From positions 1,400,174 to 1,464,173 of the forward strand of contig PCDI01000001.1 in assembly GCA_002778195.1 (NCBI GenBank): a stretch of DNA of 64,000 bases. The letters run 5' to 3'. The notes beneath the pieces were generated by a model. The model did not search any database and was not told the origin of the DNA. It was given only the letters and a program-made list of their open reading frames with translations. Made by a program: the position numbers and the translations under genes. How positions within the stretch are numbered: position 1 is the first letter of the stretch; each line of letters begins with the position of its first letter. The DNA comes from Raffaelea ambrosiae (lineage: Eukaryota; Ascomycota; Sordariomycetes; Ophiostomatales; Ophiostomataceae). Below, one piece after another: positions 34,901-45,976 of this stretch.

Positions 34901-36394
34901 AATGGCGAGCGAGGCATTTGCTCTGGAAAGGGTCTGACGCACTTCATCGGCGATATTAGTGGTCCGTCGCTCTTTCCGTTGCCCACCCCCTCCCTTCCAC
35001 CGTATAAGGCGTACGGTGCAGTGGAGCAGTCTCTTACAGCAGTGCCTTCCCGTCTGGTATCGTCGAGAGCTCCTTCCTTCTCTTTGACGCCTTTTATTTG
35101 CGTCCTCTCGCGTCCTCTTCTCCCCTTCTTTTCTTCTCTCCTTTTGGACCTCACGATCCTCTCAATCCACTTCCATTCTGCATCGTGTCCCGCTGCCAAC
35201 ACCGCATCAGGACACGCCACACACCTCCGTTGCAAGCAACATTGCCACAGGTAAGCTACAAATGCAGCAGGCAGACCCTGCTTTTGTCTTGACGTCGTTG
35301 GGCCAGCCACAGCCATTCATGACACATCACCTCCAATTTGGAGCCTCGACCAAACTCGTTCTGCCCTCGCTCTCGCGCCCCCTTTGGCTCCTCCCCCCTG
35401 GGCCAATTCGACCCTTTGGCACCTCTTCCTCTTGTCTGGTGTCCTCTGCACAGCTCCGACCCCAGCTCCCTGCAACAGCCAACAAGCAAATAAACCGTTT
35501 TGTTCCCTTCCAGCCCAACCAACCTCGACATCCTTTCGGATCCAACGAGATGCACACACACACACACGCACACATGAGAGGAGAAGCAGAGCCGCAAAGA
35601 TAGGAGCGGTGACAGCCTTCAGGGGCATCGCTAGGCTGGGCTCTATTTGCCAATCCCTCTGCGGAATGCCTTGCCGATATCTGTCGTCCCCTATCGTTCC
35701 CTTATCACAGTCCCGTCTGCTGGCCCCCCTGGCCTGACCAGTTCACACACCATCCCCCCGACAAGAAGACGCGGGTCTCTTCCCCGTTATCAGAGTTGCC
35801 TCTCCAGCTGGCGCCGGCATCCTGCATGCATGGCACATGCCGGGGACCGACACGCTTCGTTTTCTCCATTCCTCCACCTGTCTATCAGCCTCCTCGTCCC
35901 CTATGGCCCCCCCCTCTTTGCCTGCCACTTCAGTCCTGCCTCGCCTTGCCTGATACGCTTATCTTGTACACCGGTTCACAGCCAGATGCGGTTGCATTGA
36001 CTTTGATCCAATTCGTCCTCTCATACGCTTCTTTGCTCGCTGCTTTTTTTGTCTTGTGTTTTCTTTCTCACCGTAACTTTGTTCGGCACCTGTTGCCCGC
36101 CATTCCCCAGCCATTTGCCGCCCTCGCCCTCCTTTTTTCTTTGTTGTCGAATTCTGGTCTCGGCTGGCGTTGGGGCTGCAGACACGGATCAGGACTCTGT
36201 TTAGTTTCAAACGCTTTGGGCCTTTTACTGACTTTACCTCGCCTAGTACTGCCCAGTGCTGCTCTTATACACAACCTGATCATTCCGCATAGCACAAGAC
36301 TCGTCTCTGTTCTCCGAAACGCATCGAGCCCAGCATATTCTCAGTTTCTTCGATTTTGTTTCCTGTTTCTTTCCTACATCCAGCCAACTTCACA
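31976..36394. other. 4.4 kb intergenic region upstream of AIM21
   Basis: No gene is supported. Contents: the right copy of the 18-bp direct repeat at 33299-33316; an inverted TACTATGTA at 33917-33925; three copies of the 10-mer CCCCTTTGGG at 33708-33736; a CA microsatellite at about 35552-35575; and pyrimidine-rich sequence from 35640 to the AIM21 ATG that looks like a long promoter and leader. The region 32000-32760 may contain further decayed parts of the Zn2Cys6 gene, but I could not align it. Confidence 0.5.
33299..33316 (+). repeat. right copy of the 18-bp direct repeat
   Basis: TACATAGTATGATGCCAT, one mismatch to 31185-31202 and in the same orientation, 2.1 kb away. Confidence 0.8.
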
Positions 36395-39300
36395 ATGTCT
36401 GCCACAACCGCATCACAACCAGTCGTGCCGCCACGTCCGGCCAGATCAAGCGACACTCCCAAGGTGCCACAACGCCCAAGTCGTCGTCCCGACCGCTCCG
36501 TCTCGCCCGGCCGCTTTGCGCCATCGCCATTGAACGACGTTCTCGCCAAGGGCCCCAGCACCGGTGGCCTTGGGTCGTCGCTGCTGTCGGCTGACCCGGC
36601 CGACCGCACTGGCTCCGTCGACCTGCCCTCCCTCGGCGAAGAGGGCATGGAATACGAGGTTGTTGAAGAGCTTGAGCTCAAGGCGCACTCGCAGGCTGGC
36701 AGCAGCCGTGCAGCCTCGCCAGAACACACCCGCACTATTGGTGAGGACCTCAAACTGCATGCGCCGCGGCCCTCGCTCCCTGCTTCTAGCGCGAAGCAGC
36801 GCGTGGCAACCGTCACGCGCACCGACAGCGACAAGGCGGCCGCCTATGGCATTGGCCATGCCAGCAGCGACGAGGCGAGCCTGCACAAGAAAAAGAGCAC
36901 CACCAGCCAGGTGTCGTCGGAAGAGCTGGCCGACGAGGACGAGCAGGGCATCCCGGAGATCGGTGTCCAGGTTCCCATGTACCCGAATGCCGGCGACGTC
37001 CAAGCACCCTCACCCGCCCCGGGCCACGAAGCCTTCGAAGCGGCAGCCAAGAAGAACCACGTTCGCAGAAAGAGCAATCTGCCGCCTGGGAGCTACGGCC
37101 TGCATGGCCATGGTCTGCTTCCGTCCGACAAGCTCGAGCAGGCTTACTACTCGAAGCATCCCGAGCTGGCCAAGCAAGAGCACAAGTCGCACCACGCTGA
37201 CCGTGTGCGCGACGATTCCATGACGAGCGACGCGCTCAACAAGATTGTGCGCGAAACCGCCAGCCACGGCACTGGTCTGGGTAAGTCTAGTCACCCTTTT
37301 TTTGTGTGTGTTCTGTCTTTGAAAACCATCTTCTCCCGGTGCCTTTGTCTCGTTTTGAGGGGCTCCGTTCGTTTGTCGGCGCGTCTTTGTTTCAGAGTGA
37401 TGACAGAGATGACATGGCTGCGTTTGGGTGCCATGTGGGGGTTTCGTTTCTTTTTTTTCCTTCTTTTTGCTTTTTATTGCTGCGACTGCACAAAGCTACG
37501 CGACCATTACGTTACCCTTTATGCGGTCATTTCATGCTACCACCTCCTGGAGCTGTGCCTAGCGCTAACTCTTATCCCGCAGCCACCCACGACATTAATG
37601 GCACCCCCAGCGAGCAGGTTGGCTGGCAAGCTATCGAAGAATCGGTGTCGCGCCCCGCCTCTGTCGCACCCAAGGGCAAGTCAAACAGTTTCAGCAGCCA
37701 ATCTTCTGCCGCCGGTTCTGTGCATAAGAAACACTCCCTCACCACTCCCGAGATCTCACTTCCTGCCGCCCCTGCAGAGGAGGTCGAAGAAGAAGAAGAC
37801 CTCTCAGCTACCATCCATATTGAAGACCCCCGCCGCAGAAGCGTCATGTTTGACGAGAACACCCCCGAAATTGAGACAGAGGAGAACCAGGCCCCGGTTC
37901 TCGCTCTTGACGAAGTTGCCAAGGACCCGTCGGCCTACGAGCACGAACCTGCTGTCGAACCTTCGCTGCATCGCGGCAGCTCCTACGAAGACTCGTCCAG
38001 TCGCCCAGCAAGCCGTCCCGCAAGTCGCCCGTCCAGCATTTTCAAGGGCTCGCACATTGCGAAGGAGACCGACTCAGCCGCCGCCGAAGACGACTACGAA
38101 CCTCTGTTTTCCGACAAGCCTGCCCCTGCTGCGACCAAATCCGTGAAAACCGACGAAGCGACCGCCAAGTTTCCCAGCCGCGATATCTGGGAGGACGCCC
38201 CCAGCAGTGCGCACCATACCGCTGAAGTCTCTGCCGTTGCCACGCCGATCGAGGCCGCCGAGGAGGACCCACATAAGACCAGACATTCTATCGACAGCAG
38301 TCGCCAGGAAGGCGAGACCGCTGCCCAGGCCTTCGCCAGACGCCAGGAAGAGTTGGCAGAGAAGGAGCTGCAGGGCGAAGAGACCTTCTCAGAACACCGC
38401 ACCTCCCACAAGCCTGTGCCTAGGGTGCAGCAGTCTCATCTGCCCAGGGGCTTTATGGCTACAGCTGCCGGCATCGCCGGCATTGCCGGTGTCGCAGGCG
38501 CTGCTGCCGCCCACGGCAGCAGTGACAAGGCTCGGCCATCCGCTGGCCAGCGCTTCCCTAGCCGCGATGTCTGGGAGGACGCTCCTGAGAGTCTGCAGCT
38601 GGAGACCACAGTTTCTGCTCCCCAACAGGAAGAAGTGCCATCGCCTGCGGAGCCTCCCTCTAAGCCAGAAGTCCCGCACCGACCCGTTAGGAAGCTGACG
38701 GACCCCGCCGAGAAGGCGGTCCCTGTTGTGCCCAGCCGCCCGAAGCCAAGAACCACAACAAGCAGCGACAGCACCAGCACTAGTGCCAGCGTCTCAAAGC
38801 CCTTTGTGCCAGAGCGGCCCAAGCCGCACATCCCGGCGCGGCCAGTCAGACACCAGTCGAGTAGTCCCGGCACAGACAAGGAGGTGGAGGGCCACTCACG
38901 ACCAAAGCCGGCCATCCCTGCCCGTCCCGTTGGCGGCAAGATTGCGGCCCTGCAGGCCACCTTCATGTCTGATTTGAACAAGAAGCTGAAGATTGGACCG
39001 CAGGCGCCGAAGAAGGAGGAGCCAGAAGCCGCGTCCGAAGAAGCCAAAGAAGTCCAGAAGGCGCCATTAGTCGACGCCCGCAAGGGCCGCGCCCGTGGTC
39101 CTCAGCGGCGTGCTCCGCCGTCGGCAGCTGCGGCTACTTCGTCAGCGTCTTCTGCAGCTCCAGCCGCACTTGGTTTCTCGACCACCACAACCTTGTACAG
39201 CATTGATGAGGAGGGTGCTTTGCGTGTTAGTGGCATTGAGACTGCAAAGGCTGTCGAGAAGGCATTGGAGGTTGAGGAGCCCAAGGTTGAAGAGAAGCCA

Positions 39301-39606
39301 GAAAAGACGGAGGAAGTTGTTGGGGAGAAGCCTGTGGAGAAGCTGGTTGAGAAGCCAGTTGAAAAGATCGAAGAGAAGGCCGCTGTGGAGGAAGAGAAGG
39401 AAGAGGTGGCTGAGGAGAAGGAGGCCAAGGCAGAGAAGTCTGAAAAGCTAGAAGAGAAGGACGATGAAGACGATGAAAAAGAGGAGGAAGCCGAAGAGAC
39501 GCCAGTCGTGGCCAAGAAAGACGTGGAAGCCAAGGCCATGGCCGAGACTGTGGACGAAGACAGTGCCGAAGTGAAGACGGACGAAGAGGACGCAGCCAAG
39601 GAATGA
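36395..39606 (+). CDS. AIM21: Aim21-like actin-patch protein
   Basis: Two exons (36395-37280, 37583-39606) encode 969 residues. In yeast Aim21 is an SH3-ligand of cortical actin patches that works with Tda2 to regulate barbed-end assembly in endocytosis. The protein is disordered and begins MSATTASQPVVPPRPAR. It carries many Pro-rich SH3-type motifs (VPQRPSRRPDR, HIPARPVRH, PAIPARPVGGKIAALQ). The Aim21 hallmark follows: GGKIAALQATFMSDLNKKLK, then IGPQAPKKEEP and RKGRARGPQRRAP. FPSRDIWEDAP and FPSRDVWEDAP are two copies of an internal repeat. The C-terminal 140 residues are Glu/Lys repeats (EKPVEK, EEKE), probably helical. Intron 1 (302 nt) ends with a CTAAC branch and CCCGCAG. The ATG follows a CTTCACA context. 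It converges with MCM10. Confidence 0.9.
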
Positions 39607-40268
39607 TCAGGTCAAGGGTTGAGAAGAAGATATACTTGACTTGGGTCGGTGTCTGTTCCTGTTTTCTTGACTCGTTCTCGTACTGGCTTTTTTGGGTATT
39701 TTCTTGTTTGCTCAGCTACTATTGTCTTTCTCTTTTGGCTACTAGGCTGTTGCTTTTTTGTTTACCTACTAGACTTGGATTTTTTTTGCTCGTAGTTTTT
39801 GCATGCCACATGTGCCCATGTTCTGCCTGCGTTCATTCTCAGGCTGTCCATCATCAGCCTGTTTGTTTTTTTGCCCATTGCTGTAGCATATTTGATGCAT
39901 ATCATACGACCCAATCTGTCTCTGGGCAAACACCTTGTTCTTGGAAACGCATATACACACCATAATCAAACTCCATTTTGGATCTGCTTCCATACTGTCA
40001 TTATTGTCATCAAGTGGTACGTGCTATTGTTACAGAGAAAAGCTGACATGGAAGCCCCCAGTGCAAAACTCCTGTTTTCATGGACCGAACTTTGCCAAAA
40101 ACAAAACCCGTGTCAAAATACAAAAGACAAACTAAGACATAGGAAAATCCCAATCTCGTCATAGTGGTTCGTTTCATTTCTTTTTTTTTTTCGATGCAAG
40201 GGTGAATGAGAATGCAAGAATGCCAAATGCTTGTTTTGTGTGTGTTTTCCACTCGCAGCCTCTCCCCC
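39607..40268. other. convergent 3' region of AIM21 and MCM10
   Basis: About 660 bp of AT-rich sequence with T runs (39680-39800) and A-rich words (40125-40145), fitting 3' untranslated regions of the two genes. No gene is seen. Confidence 0.55.
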
Positions 40269-43258
40269 TCATATAATCACCAGCTCGTCGTCTTCCAGGT
40301 CAAACTCGATTGTGGCCGGGTGGTGGCCGCTCGATCCAGCCGCTCCCGACCCGGTCACGGTGGTCCCCAGACTCTCCCGCCCAGCTTCGCGGATACCCTT
40401 TTCGCCCAGGAAAAAACGTGTCTTCTTACGGACGGGCGACCGGTCCGAGGAGGGTGTGGCCTGTGTTTGAGACGAGTCCACGCCTGCGCCTGGACGGCCA
40501 GCGGTGGAAGCCGCCACGGAAGACAGGATGGACGACGGCACCAGCTTCTCGCCCTGCTTCATGCGACCCAGCTTGGCCGTCAAGTCGGTGCCCCATCCCA
40601 AGCCGCCGGTATGGCGATTGTGCGTATTCGCTCCTCCTCCTCCTCCTCCTCTTCCGCCACCAGCACTGGTCAGCGTACTCGATAGGGACGACTGAGGCCG
40701 CTTGCGCTTGACGGGACTGAGATGAATCATGGGAGAGGCTGTCAGCTGCTGGCCACCGTCGAACAGGTCGGATTGTGACGAGGACGACGCGATGCTGCTG
40801 CTATTCAGACCACCACCACCAGCACCACCACCACGTCGCGACGCCACCGATGCCAGCAGACTGGCTCGTGATGCAGCAGCCTGCTCGGCCCTTGAACCGA
40901 TCGTTGTCGTCGTCGTCGCCAACGATGTCAACGAAGTCGCTGCCGATGATGCGGACGATAGTGTGGCAGAGCGCGTAGATGATGTCGACGACAACGAGGC
41001 CGTCCCCGCGGCGGATGTTCCTAAAGACGGCTTCTTCTTCTTTTCTGCCTCCGCCGCGGCCGCCGCTTTTTCTGCGGCCCGGTCCCGCGCCGTCAGCTTC
41101 ATGTAGTCCCGCCCAGCACCCGACCCCAGCTCGCCCAGCTTCCGCGCAATGTCCGTCTCCCGCTCCTTGGCCGCCAGCCGCCGCTTGATGCCTTCCTTGC
41201 GCTCCACCTTGTCGGAATAGCCGCCGTCGTCGCGGTCCAGCAGCGAGCTCGCACTGCTCCGTCCGCCGCCGCCGCCGCCGCCACCGCCGCCGCCCGACAC
41301 GTACCACTGGCTCTGCGTGAACGAGTCGTAGCCGGTGGTTGCGTTTTTGTTGTTGGACTTGTGGTATTTCGCGTACTTGTTGTTGTTCCCATTGTTCCTC
41401 CGCTCGTCCAGCCCGAACCCGGCCGCGCCGTTGATCTCGTTGCGCGTGGCCCGCATCTTGCGCACCGCCTCGTTCATGTGGAACTCGCAGAACTCGGTGC
41501 GCTTGGCATTGACCCAGGCGCTGCACAGCTGGCCGTCGCGCTTGATGGACTTGCAGTAGCCGAGGTCGCGCGCGGTGCCAATCTCCAGGATGGTGTCTTC
41601 GTCCGAGTTGATGACCAGCCCCCAGCGGCCCGTGTCCTGGCGGCCCTTGGGCGGCGGCATGACGACCGGGTTGAGAATGGCCACGACCGTGCCGGTCGGC
41701 AGCTTCCAGAAGCGGTCGAAGCCCGTCTTGAACAAGAACAGGTCGACCTGGTAGGTCAGGTCGACCAGCGTCAGCACCATGTACTTGCCGCGGTCGTGCT
41801 GGTTCTTGCCCTGGTTGCTGCTGTCGTTGAGCGCGGCCGTGGCGCCGCCCGGCTGCTTGTGTGCGCGCGGGTCCGACTTGGCGGCCACAATGGCCAGCAC
41901 GACCACGTCGGTCTCGACCTCGGGCAGCGCAAAGTCGGGCGCCTTGACCTCCCGCAGCAGGTCCTGCAGGCTGTACGTGGTCTTGCCGGACACGGCGCGC
42001 GCCACGACCGCGTGCGGCAGCACGCGTTTCGACAGGTGGAAGCCGCTGTACGGCTCAAACGATTCTCCTCCTCCTCCTCCTCCTCCTCCTCCTCCGTCTG
42101 CGTCGTCGGGCTTTTTGTCTGCGGCTGCAAAAGGATCCTCCGCCTCCTCCCCGCTCCTCTGTGTCCGCAGATCCGGCGTGGTCCTGCTTCGATGGAGAAA
42201 CCGGCCCGGTCCTTGTCCTCCGAGAATGTCGTCCCGGCTGTACTGTTGCTGCGGCGGCAGTTTGGACGCGGTGGCCGGCGGTCGATCCAGGGCGGGCAGG
42301 TCGGCGGCCGCCTTGGCCTTGTAGTCCTCCATCTCGGCACGGCCCACGCTGAACGCCGACGTGCGCGCCTTCTGGATGCGCTCCGCCTTGTCCTGCCTGG
42401 CAGCCTCCTGGGTCCGTGCCGCGGCGAGGCGCTCGTTGAAACTCAACGGCCGGGCCGGTGCAGCCGCAGCCGCAGCCGCAGCCGAGCCCGGGGTGTTTGC
42501 TGCTCCGCCCGCCCTCCGGCGCAGTGAGGACGGCGCCCGCTTCAGCGACACGTCCTGGCCGCGCAGGCCCTTGTCGATGCCGAGCAAGACGCGGCGGGGG
42601 GATTTCTGAGTCACATCGGTCGGCCTCCCCGAGGCGGCCGACTGGGTCCTCCGTACGGGCGAGGCTGGCACCTCGATGGCGGCGGCGGCGGCGGCGGTTG
42701 TCTTTTGTGGAGAGCGAGCTCGGAGGCTGCCTGCTGTCGTCAGTCCTGCCCCGCCTGTTTCTCCGAGTCGACCGGACATGGCCGTGCTGGACCGTATTGT
42801 GTCCCCTGCTGTGCGCCCTATTGTCCCCCCTGATAACGTCTTTGTTGGTGATGTCGTCCCTGCGTCGTGTGCTTTCGCGGCCTGCAACTTCTTCAACCGC
42901 AGCTTGGCCTGGATCAGCTGGAGCTGCAGCTGCAGCGTCTCCTCGTCATCGTCTTCTTCTGCTGGATTGTTTTCGTCCCCCATGGTGTCGTTGTCGTCTT
43001 CGTCCTGAAACAAACGGCGGCCACGGCCTCCGCCGGGTGTGCGGCTTCGGAGGGGGGATGGCGATGTCTGCCGCTCGGCCATGCGTCGTAATCGTGCGCG
43101 GCCGCCGGGTGTGCTGAGGAGGGCTTCGTGTGGCGATCGCGGTGGCCACTGGGGCTCGGCGGCTGGTGATTCTTTGGGAAAAGGCGGGAAGAGAAGAGTG
43201 TTACAACAAGACTTGTGCGTGTTCTGTTGAGTGGTGATCAATACTTACTTGGCAGCAT
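40269..43258 (-). CDS. MCM10: DNA replication initiation factor Mcm10
   Basis: Mcm10 binds the CMG helicase, DNA and polymerase alpha at replication origins. A 10-nt first exon (43258-43249, ATGCTGCCAA, then GTAAGT) joins the single large exon (43171-40269). This gives 970 residues starting MLPKSPAAEPQWPPRSPHEA, LLSTPGGRARLRRMAE. A Gln/Leu-rich coiled-coil (ETLQLQLQLIQAKLRLKKLQ) lies at about residues 45-75. The OB-fold region (about 377-540) includes GFHLSKRVLP, YMVLTLVDLTYQVDLFLF and FWKLPTGTVVAILNP. The zinc finger that follows is CX9CX11CX2H (YCKSIK..LCSAW..FCEFH). The C-terminal half is low complexity: Gly runs (about 41260-41295 and 42065-42095), Ser/Thr/Ala runs and a basic PVRKKTRFFLGEKG. 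The downstream ORF ATG at 43241 lies inside intron 1, so the tiny exon is preferred. It shares its promoter with RNH202. Confidence 0.93.
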
Positions 43259-44154
43259 TGCTGGGGAGGTTGTATCGCGATAGTGAAGAGAGAGAGAAAA
43301 TGGGGTTCGCCGTCGTGAAGACAGGAAGACAAAACGATTGCGGCAGAAGACCAGAGTTGTTTACCGTCTGCCTCTCCCTGCAGTAGTAATAGCGGTAGTG
43401 CTGCTGCCCTGCATGGATGGCAAGGTGGTTTTTCGATTTCCCTGCTATTGGGGTCCTTGTTACTATGCGTGGTACTGTGTATGGGGGGAGCGAACCGTCC
43501 AGGAGAGACAAGGGTGGCTTAGTCTGGGAGAAGGATCGGGGACGAACCTCACAGAACGCTACCGAGAGCATGAAAGAATGGGTGCAGTAGAAAGCCAGTG
43601 ATGTGAGATACTGAAGCTATGGTGCCGATCCGACAATACAACTTCGCCACAGAAAGAGACGGGGAGATGGAACCAGCTCTCGGCGAAACGTTTTTGTGTC
43701 CCCAAAGGTCCAATGGCTGCTAAGAGCTTACCGGCAGTAGCAGAGGCATGTCCCATAGAGCACGAGGCACACTAAACTCCAATGGACTAGTTATGATGGT
43801 GTTGTGGTGGGCGTATGGGGTGAAACGAGGCCAGAAGAAATAGGGGAGTGGGCAGAGCTTTTTTTTTTGGCTGTAGTCGCTACTAACGCGTTACCACGCG
43901 TCTGTACCCCGACGCGTCAGGGCGATAAGATAAGCCGTCTATTAACTCTCAGCGCTCGCAACGTAACTTCAGAATAGCGACAACGTCAGCCAAAGCCTTG
44001 CGAACATTAGTGAAACATCTGGCCGAGACGACGACAGCTTTCACGGGTTTTTTTTTGTTCTTATTCTTTTTCAGAGAGTTGTCGAGTTCAATTGAACATT
44101 TGGCGCTCGATTTGACGCTCATCCACCACCACCCACCACCCACCACCCACCACC
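43259..44154. promoter_or_regulatory. MCM10/RNH202 divergent promoter with three MBF-type boxes
   Basis: This 896 bp separates two replication genes read in opposite directions. It contains three ACGCGT hexamers within 32 bp, at 43886-43891, 43896-43901 and 43912-43917. ACGCGT is the core bound by the Mbp1/Swi6 complex, which drives G1/S genes in fungi. The cluster is about 240 bp upstream of the RNH202 ATG and 630 bp from the MCM10 ATG. The RNH202 leader ends with a CCACC-rich stretch (44120-44153). Use of the boxes is inferred. Confidence 0.65.
43886..43917. promoter_or_regulatory. triple ACGCGT (MluI cell-cycle box) cluster
   Basis: Three ACGCGT palindromes spaced 10 and 16 bp apart, start to start. 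Elsewhere in the window ACGCGT mostly occurs singly, about once per 4-5 kb by eye, so the spacing is notable. Confidence 0.7.
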
Positions 44155-45705
44155 ATGGCGCCCCGTGCCACCCGATCCAAAGGGCCAGCAGCCGCCGCCT
44201 CTGCCGCCTCTACGACAGCAGCGGCCTCCAAGTACAGTCTGCCGCCCGAGAGCGCCAGCCCACCGAGCGTGTTCATTCTGCCCAAGCGGGCTACGCCAGC
44301 TGCGCGCATCGTCACGCTGCCGCATCCGCGCTACAAGGCCAGGCCGACCCGGTACCTGGTGTGCCCGGAAACGGGAGTTTACGAGTTTACGAGGATCGCC
44401 TGTCCCAAGGCGACGCCACGCAGCTGGCTGATTGCGCGAGGCGGGGAAGCCGGGCCAACGAAAGGAGAAAAAGAGGCGGAGAAGACGGTGGAGGTGAAGA
44501 AGGAAGAGAGCAGTGGGGGGCTCAAGCAAGAGCAAGAGCAAGAGCAAGAGCCGGAAGCCGAAGCCGAAACAAACGGGGAGAAAACAGAGGCGAAGGAGGA
44601 AGAGGGCGGAGAGGAAGGAGAGGAAGCGAAGGAGGACCAGGAGGAGTCAACAGAGCCAAATGAGCCAACAGGGCCAAAAGAGACAACAGAGACACAACCA
44701 CCGCCGCCGCATGAGGACGGCTTTGACCCGCACGTCAGCAAGAGCGCCGACCTCTACGTCGCCTCCCCCTTTGACCCGCTCTTCCTCCTGCTGCCCGCCC
44801 TCGCTGCTTCGTCGTCGTCGTCGTCGTCGTCCTCGTCTATGTCCTCGTCGTCTCCTCCCAAACGTCTCTTCCTCACCCCCGACGACCACTTCGATGCCCT
44901 CCCGCAAGAACAGTCCCATCTGGCCGAGCTGCTGCGCCTGCAGGTGCCCGTCAACGCGCTGTTTGTCGCGCGCATGGCCGCCGTGTGCGACACCGTCGAG
45001 GCCGGCGACGAGTCCATGTTCCGGCTCAACGAGGACAAGCTGCTGCTGGAGCTGCTGGGCAAGGCGCAGCGGATGAGCCGTTGTGCCCCTTCCGGAGGAG
45101 GAGGAGGAGGAGGAGGAGGAGGACTGCCGGCGAGCATGGAGGAGAAGTTTGTGACCAAGGCGCTGGAGGCGCCCGTGATGAGCCTCAAGAGCAAGGTGAA
45201 CGGCGGTGGGGGGGTTCCCTCGACGACGACGACGACGACGACGACGACGGCAGACGCGGAGTCCAGCTTGGCCGCCGAAGCGGGCGACGATGACGTCGTG
45301 GCCGCCGCCATGCAGGCCCCCGACGAGGTCGTCGCGCTGCAGCGCCTCCGCGTCGCCTTCCACTACCTGTGCGCGCGCTATGTGCCGCCCGCGGTCGCCC
45401 GCGACCTGCAAGCCCGGCTCGCGACCCCGACCAGCGGGATCGACTTTGGGCCCCTCGACGCGTACCTGGCGCGTCTGGCCACGATGCGCCAGCAGGTCTT
45501 GACGGCGCGGTCGGCGGCGCTGGACTATGCGTCGTCGCGGAAGCGCACGCTGGAAGAAGAGAACGACGACCGGGCAGAGAAGCGGCGCAAGCGCGAGGAA
45601 GAAGAGAAGCGCAAGAAGGCGGGCCAGAGCCGCGGCGTGCGGGATCTGAAAAAGGTCAACACGAGCGGGATGAAGAAGCTGAGCGAGTTTTTCAAGAAGA
45701 CATAG
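44155..45705 (+). CDS. RNH202: Ribonuclease H2 subunit B (Rnh202)
   Basis: Non-catalytic subunit of nuclear RNase H2, the trimer that removes ribonucleotides and RNA:DNA hybrids during replication and repair. A single exon encodes 516 residues. Family features: the N-terminal VFILPKRATPAARIVTLPHP block, RYLVCPETGVYEFT, DLYVASPFDPLFLLLPAL, then RLFLTPDDHFDALP and a helical C-terminal half (LRVAFHYLCARYVPPAVARD). A Lys/Arg/Glu helix follows, and the last residues, MKKLSEFFKKT, resemble a PCNA-interacting (PIP) box. The protein is longer than typical because of low-complexity inserts: Glu/Lys tract (nt 44460-44650), Ser run (44812-44850), Gly run (45104-45124) and Thr run (45222-45250). The ATG sits in CACCATGG, a strong context. 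Promoter shared with MCM10. Confidence 0.9.
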   Translation: MAPRATRSKGPAAAASAASTTAAASKYSLPPESASPPSVFILPKRATPAARIVTLPHPRYKARPTRYLVCPETGVYEFTRIACPKATPRSWLIARGGEAGPTKGEKEAEKTVEVKKEESSGGLKQEQEQEQEPEAEAETNGEKTEAKEEEGGEEGEEAKEDQEESTEPNEPTGPKETTETQPPPPHEDGFDPHVSKSADLYVASPFDPLFLLLPALAASSSSSSSSSSMSSSSPPKRLFLTPDDHFDALPQEQSHLAELLRLQVPVNALFVARMAAVCDTVEAGDESMFRLNEDKLLLELLGKAQRMSRCAPSGGGGGGGGGGLPASMEEKFVTKALEAPVMSLKSKVNGGGGVPSTTTTTTTTTADAESSLAAEAGDDDVVAAAMQAPDEVVALQRLRVAFHYLCARYVPPAVARDLQARLATPTSGIDFGPLDAYLARLATMRQQVLTARSAALDYASSRKRTLEEENDDRAEKRRKREEEEKRKKAGQSRGVRDLKKVNTSGMKKLSEFFKKT

Positions 45706-45976
45706 GGCGAGAAGAAGGGAAGGGGGGGGGATGAATTAGGGGTTTCCACTACCGGTTGTCATTCATACCAAATGGAGTTTTTGGTGCGATCACACGAGGT
45801 TCTCTTGAGTTATGATTTTCTGAATTTTTGAGTTTTTGAATTTTTGCATTTTTTGACTTTTCCAGTTTCTGACTTCTGAATTTCGGCAAAGTCGTGTTTT
45901 CCATGTGGTCATTCAATCATTAACGTATATGCCCCCCCCCCCCCTTGTGCCCATGTCCGATTCGCCTCTCTCCACC

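Noticed and set aside
35796..36533. Hydrophobic 245-codon frame upstream of and overlapping AIM21
   Set aside because: It arises from a pyrimidine-rich leader, which encodes Leu/Phe/Ser/Pro in any frame, and it overlaps the AIM21 start out of frame.
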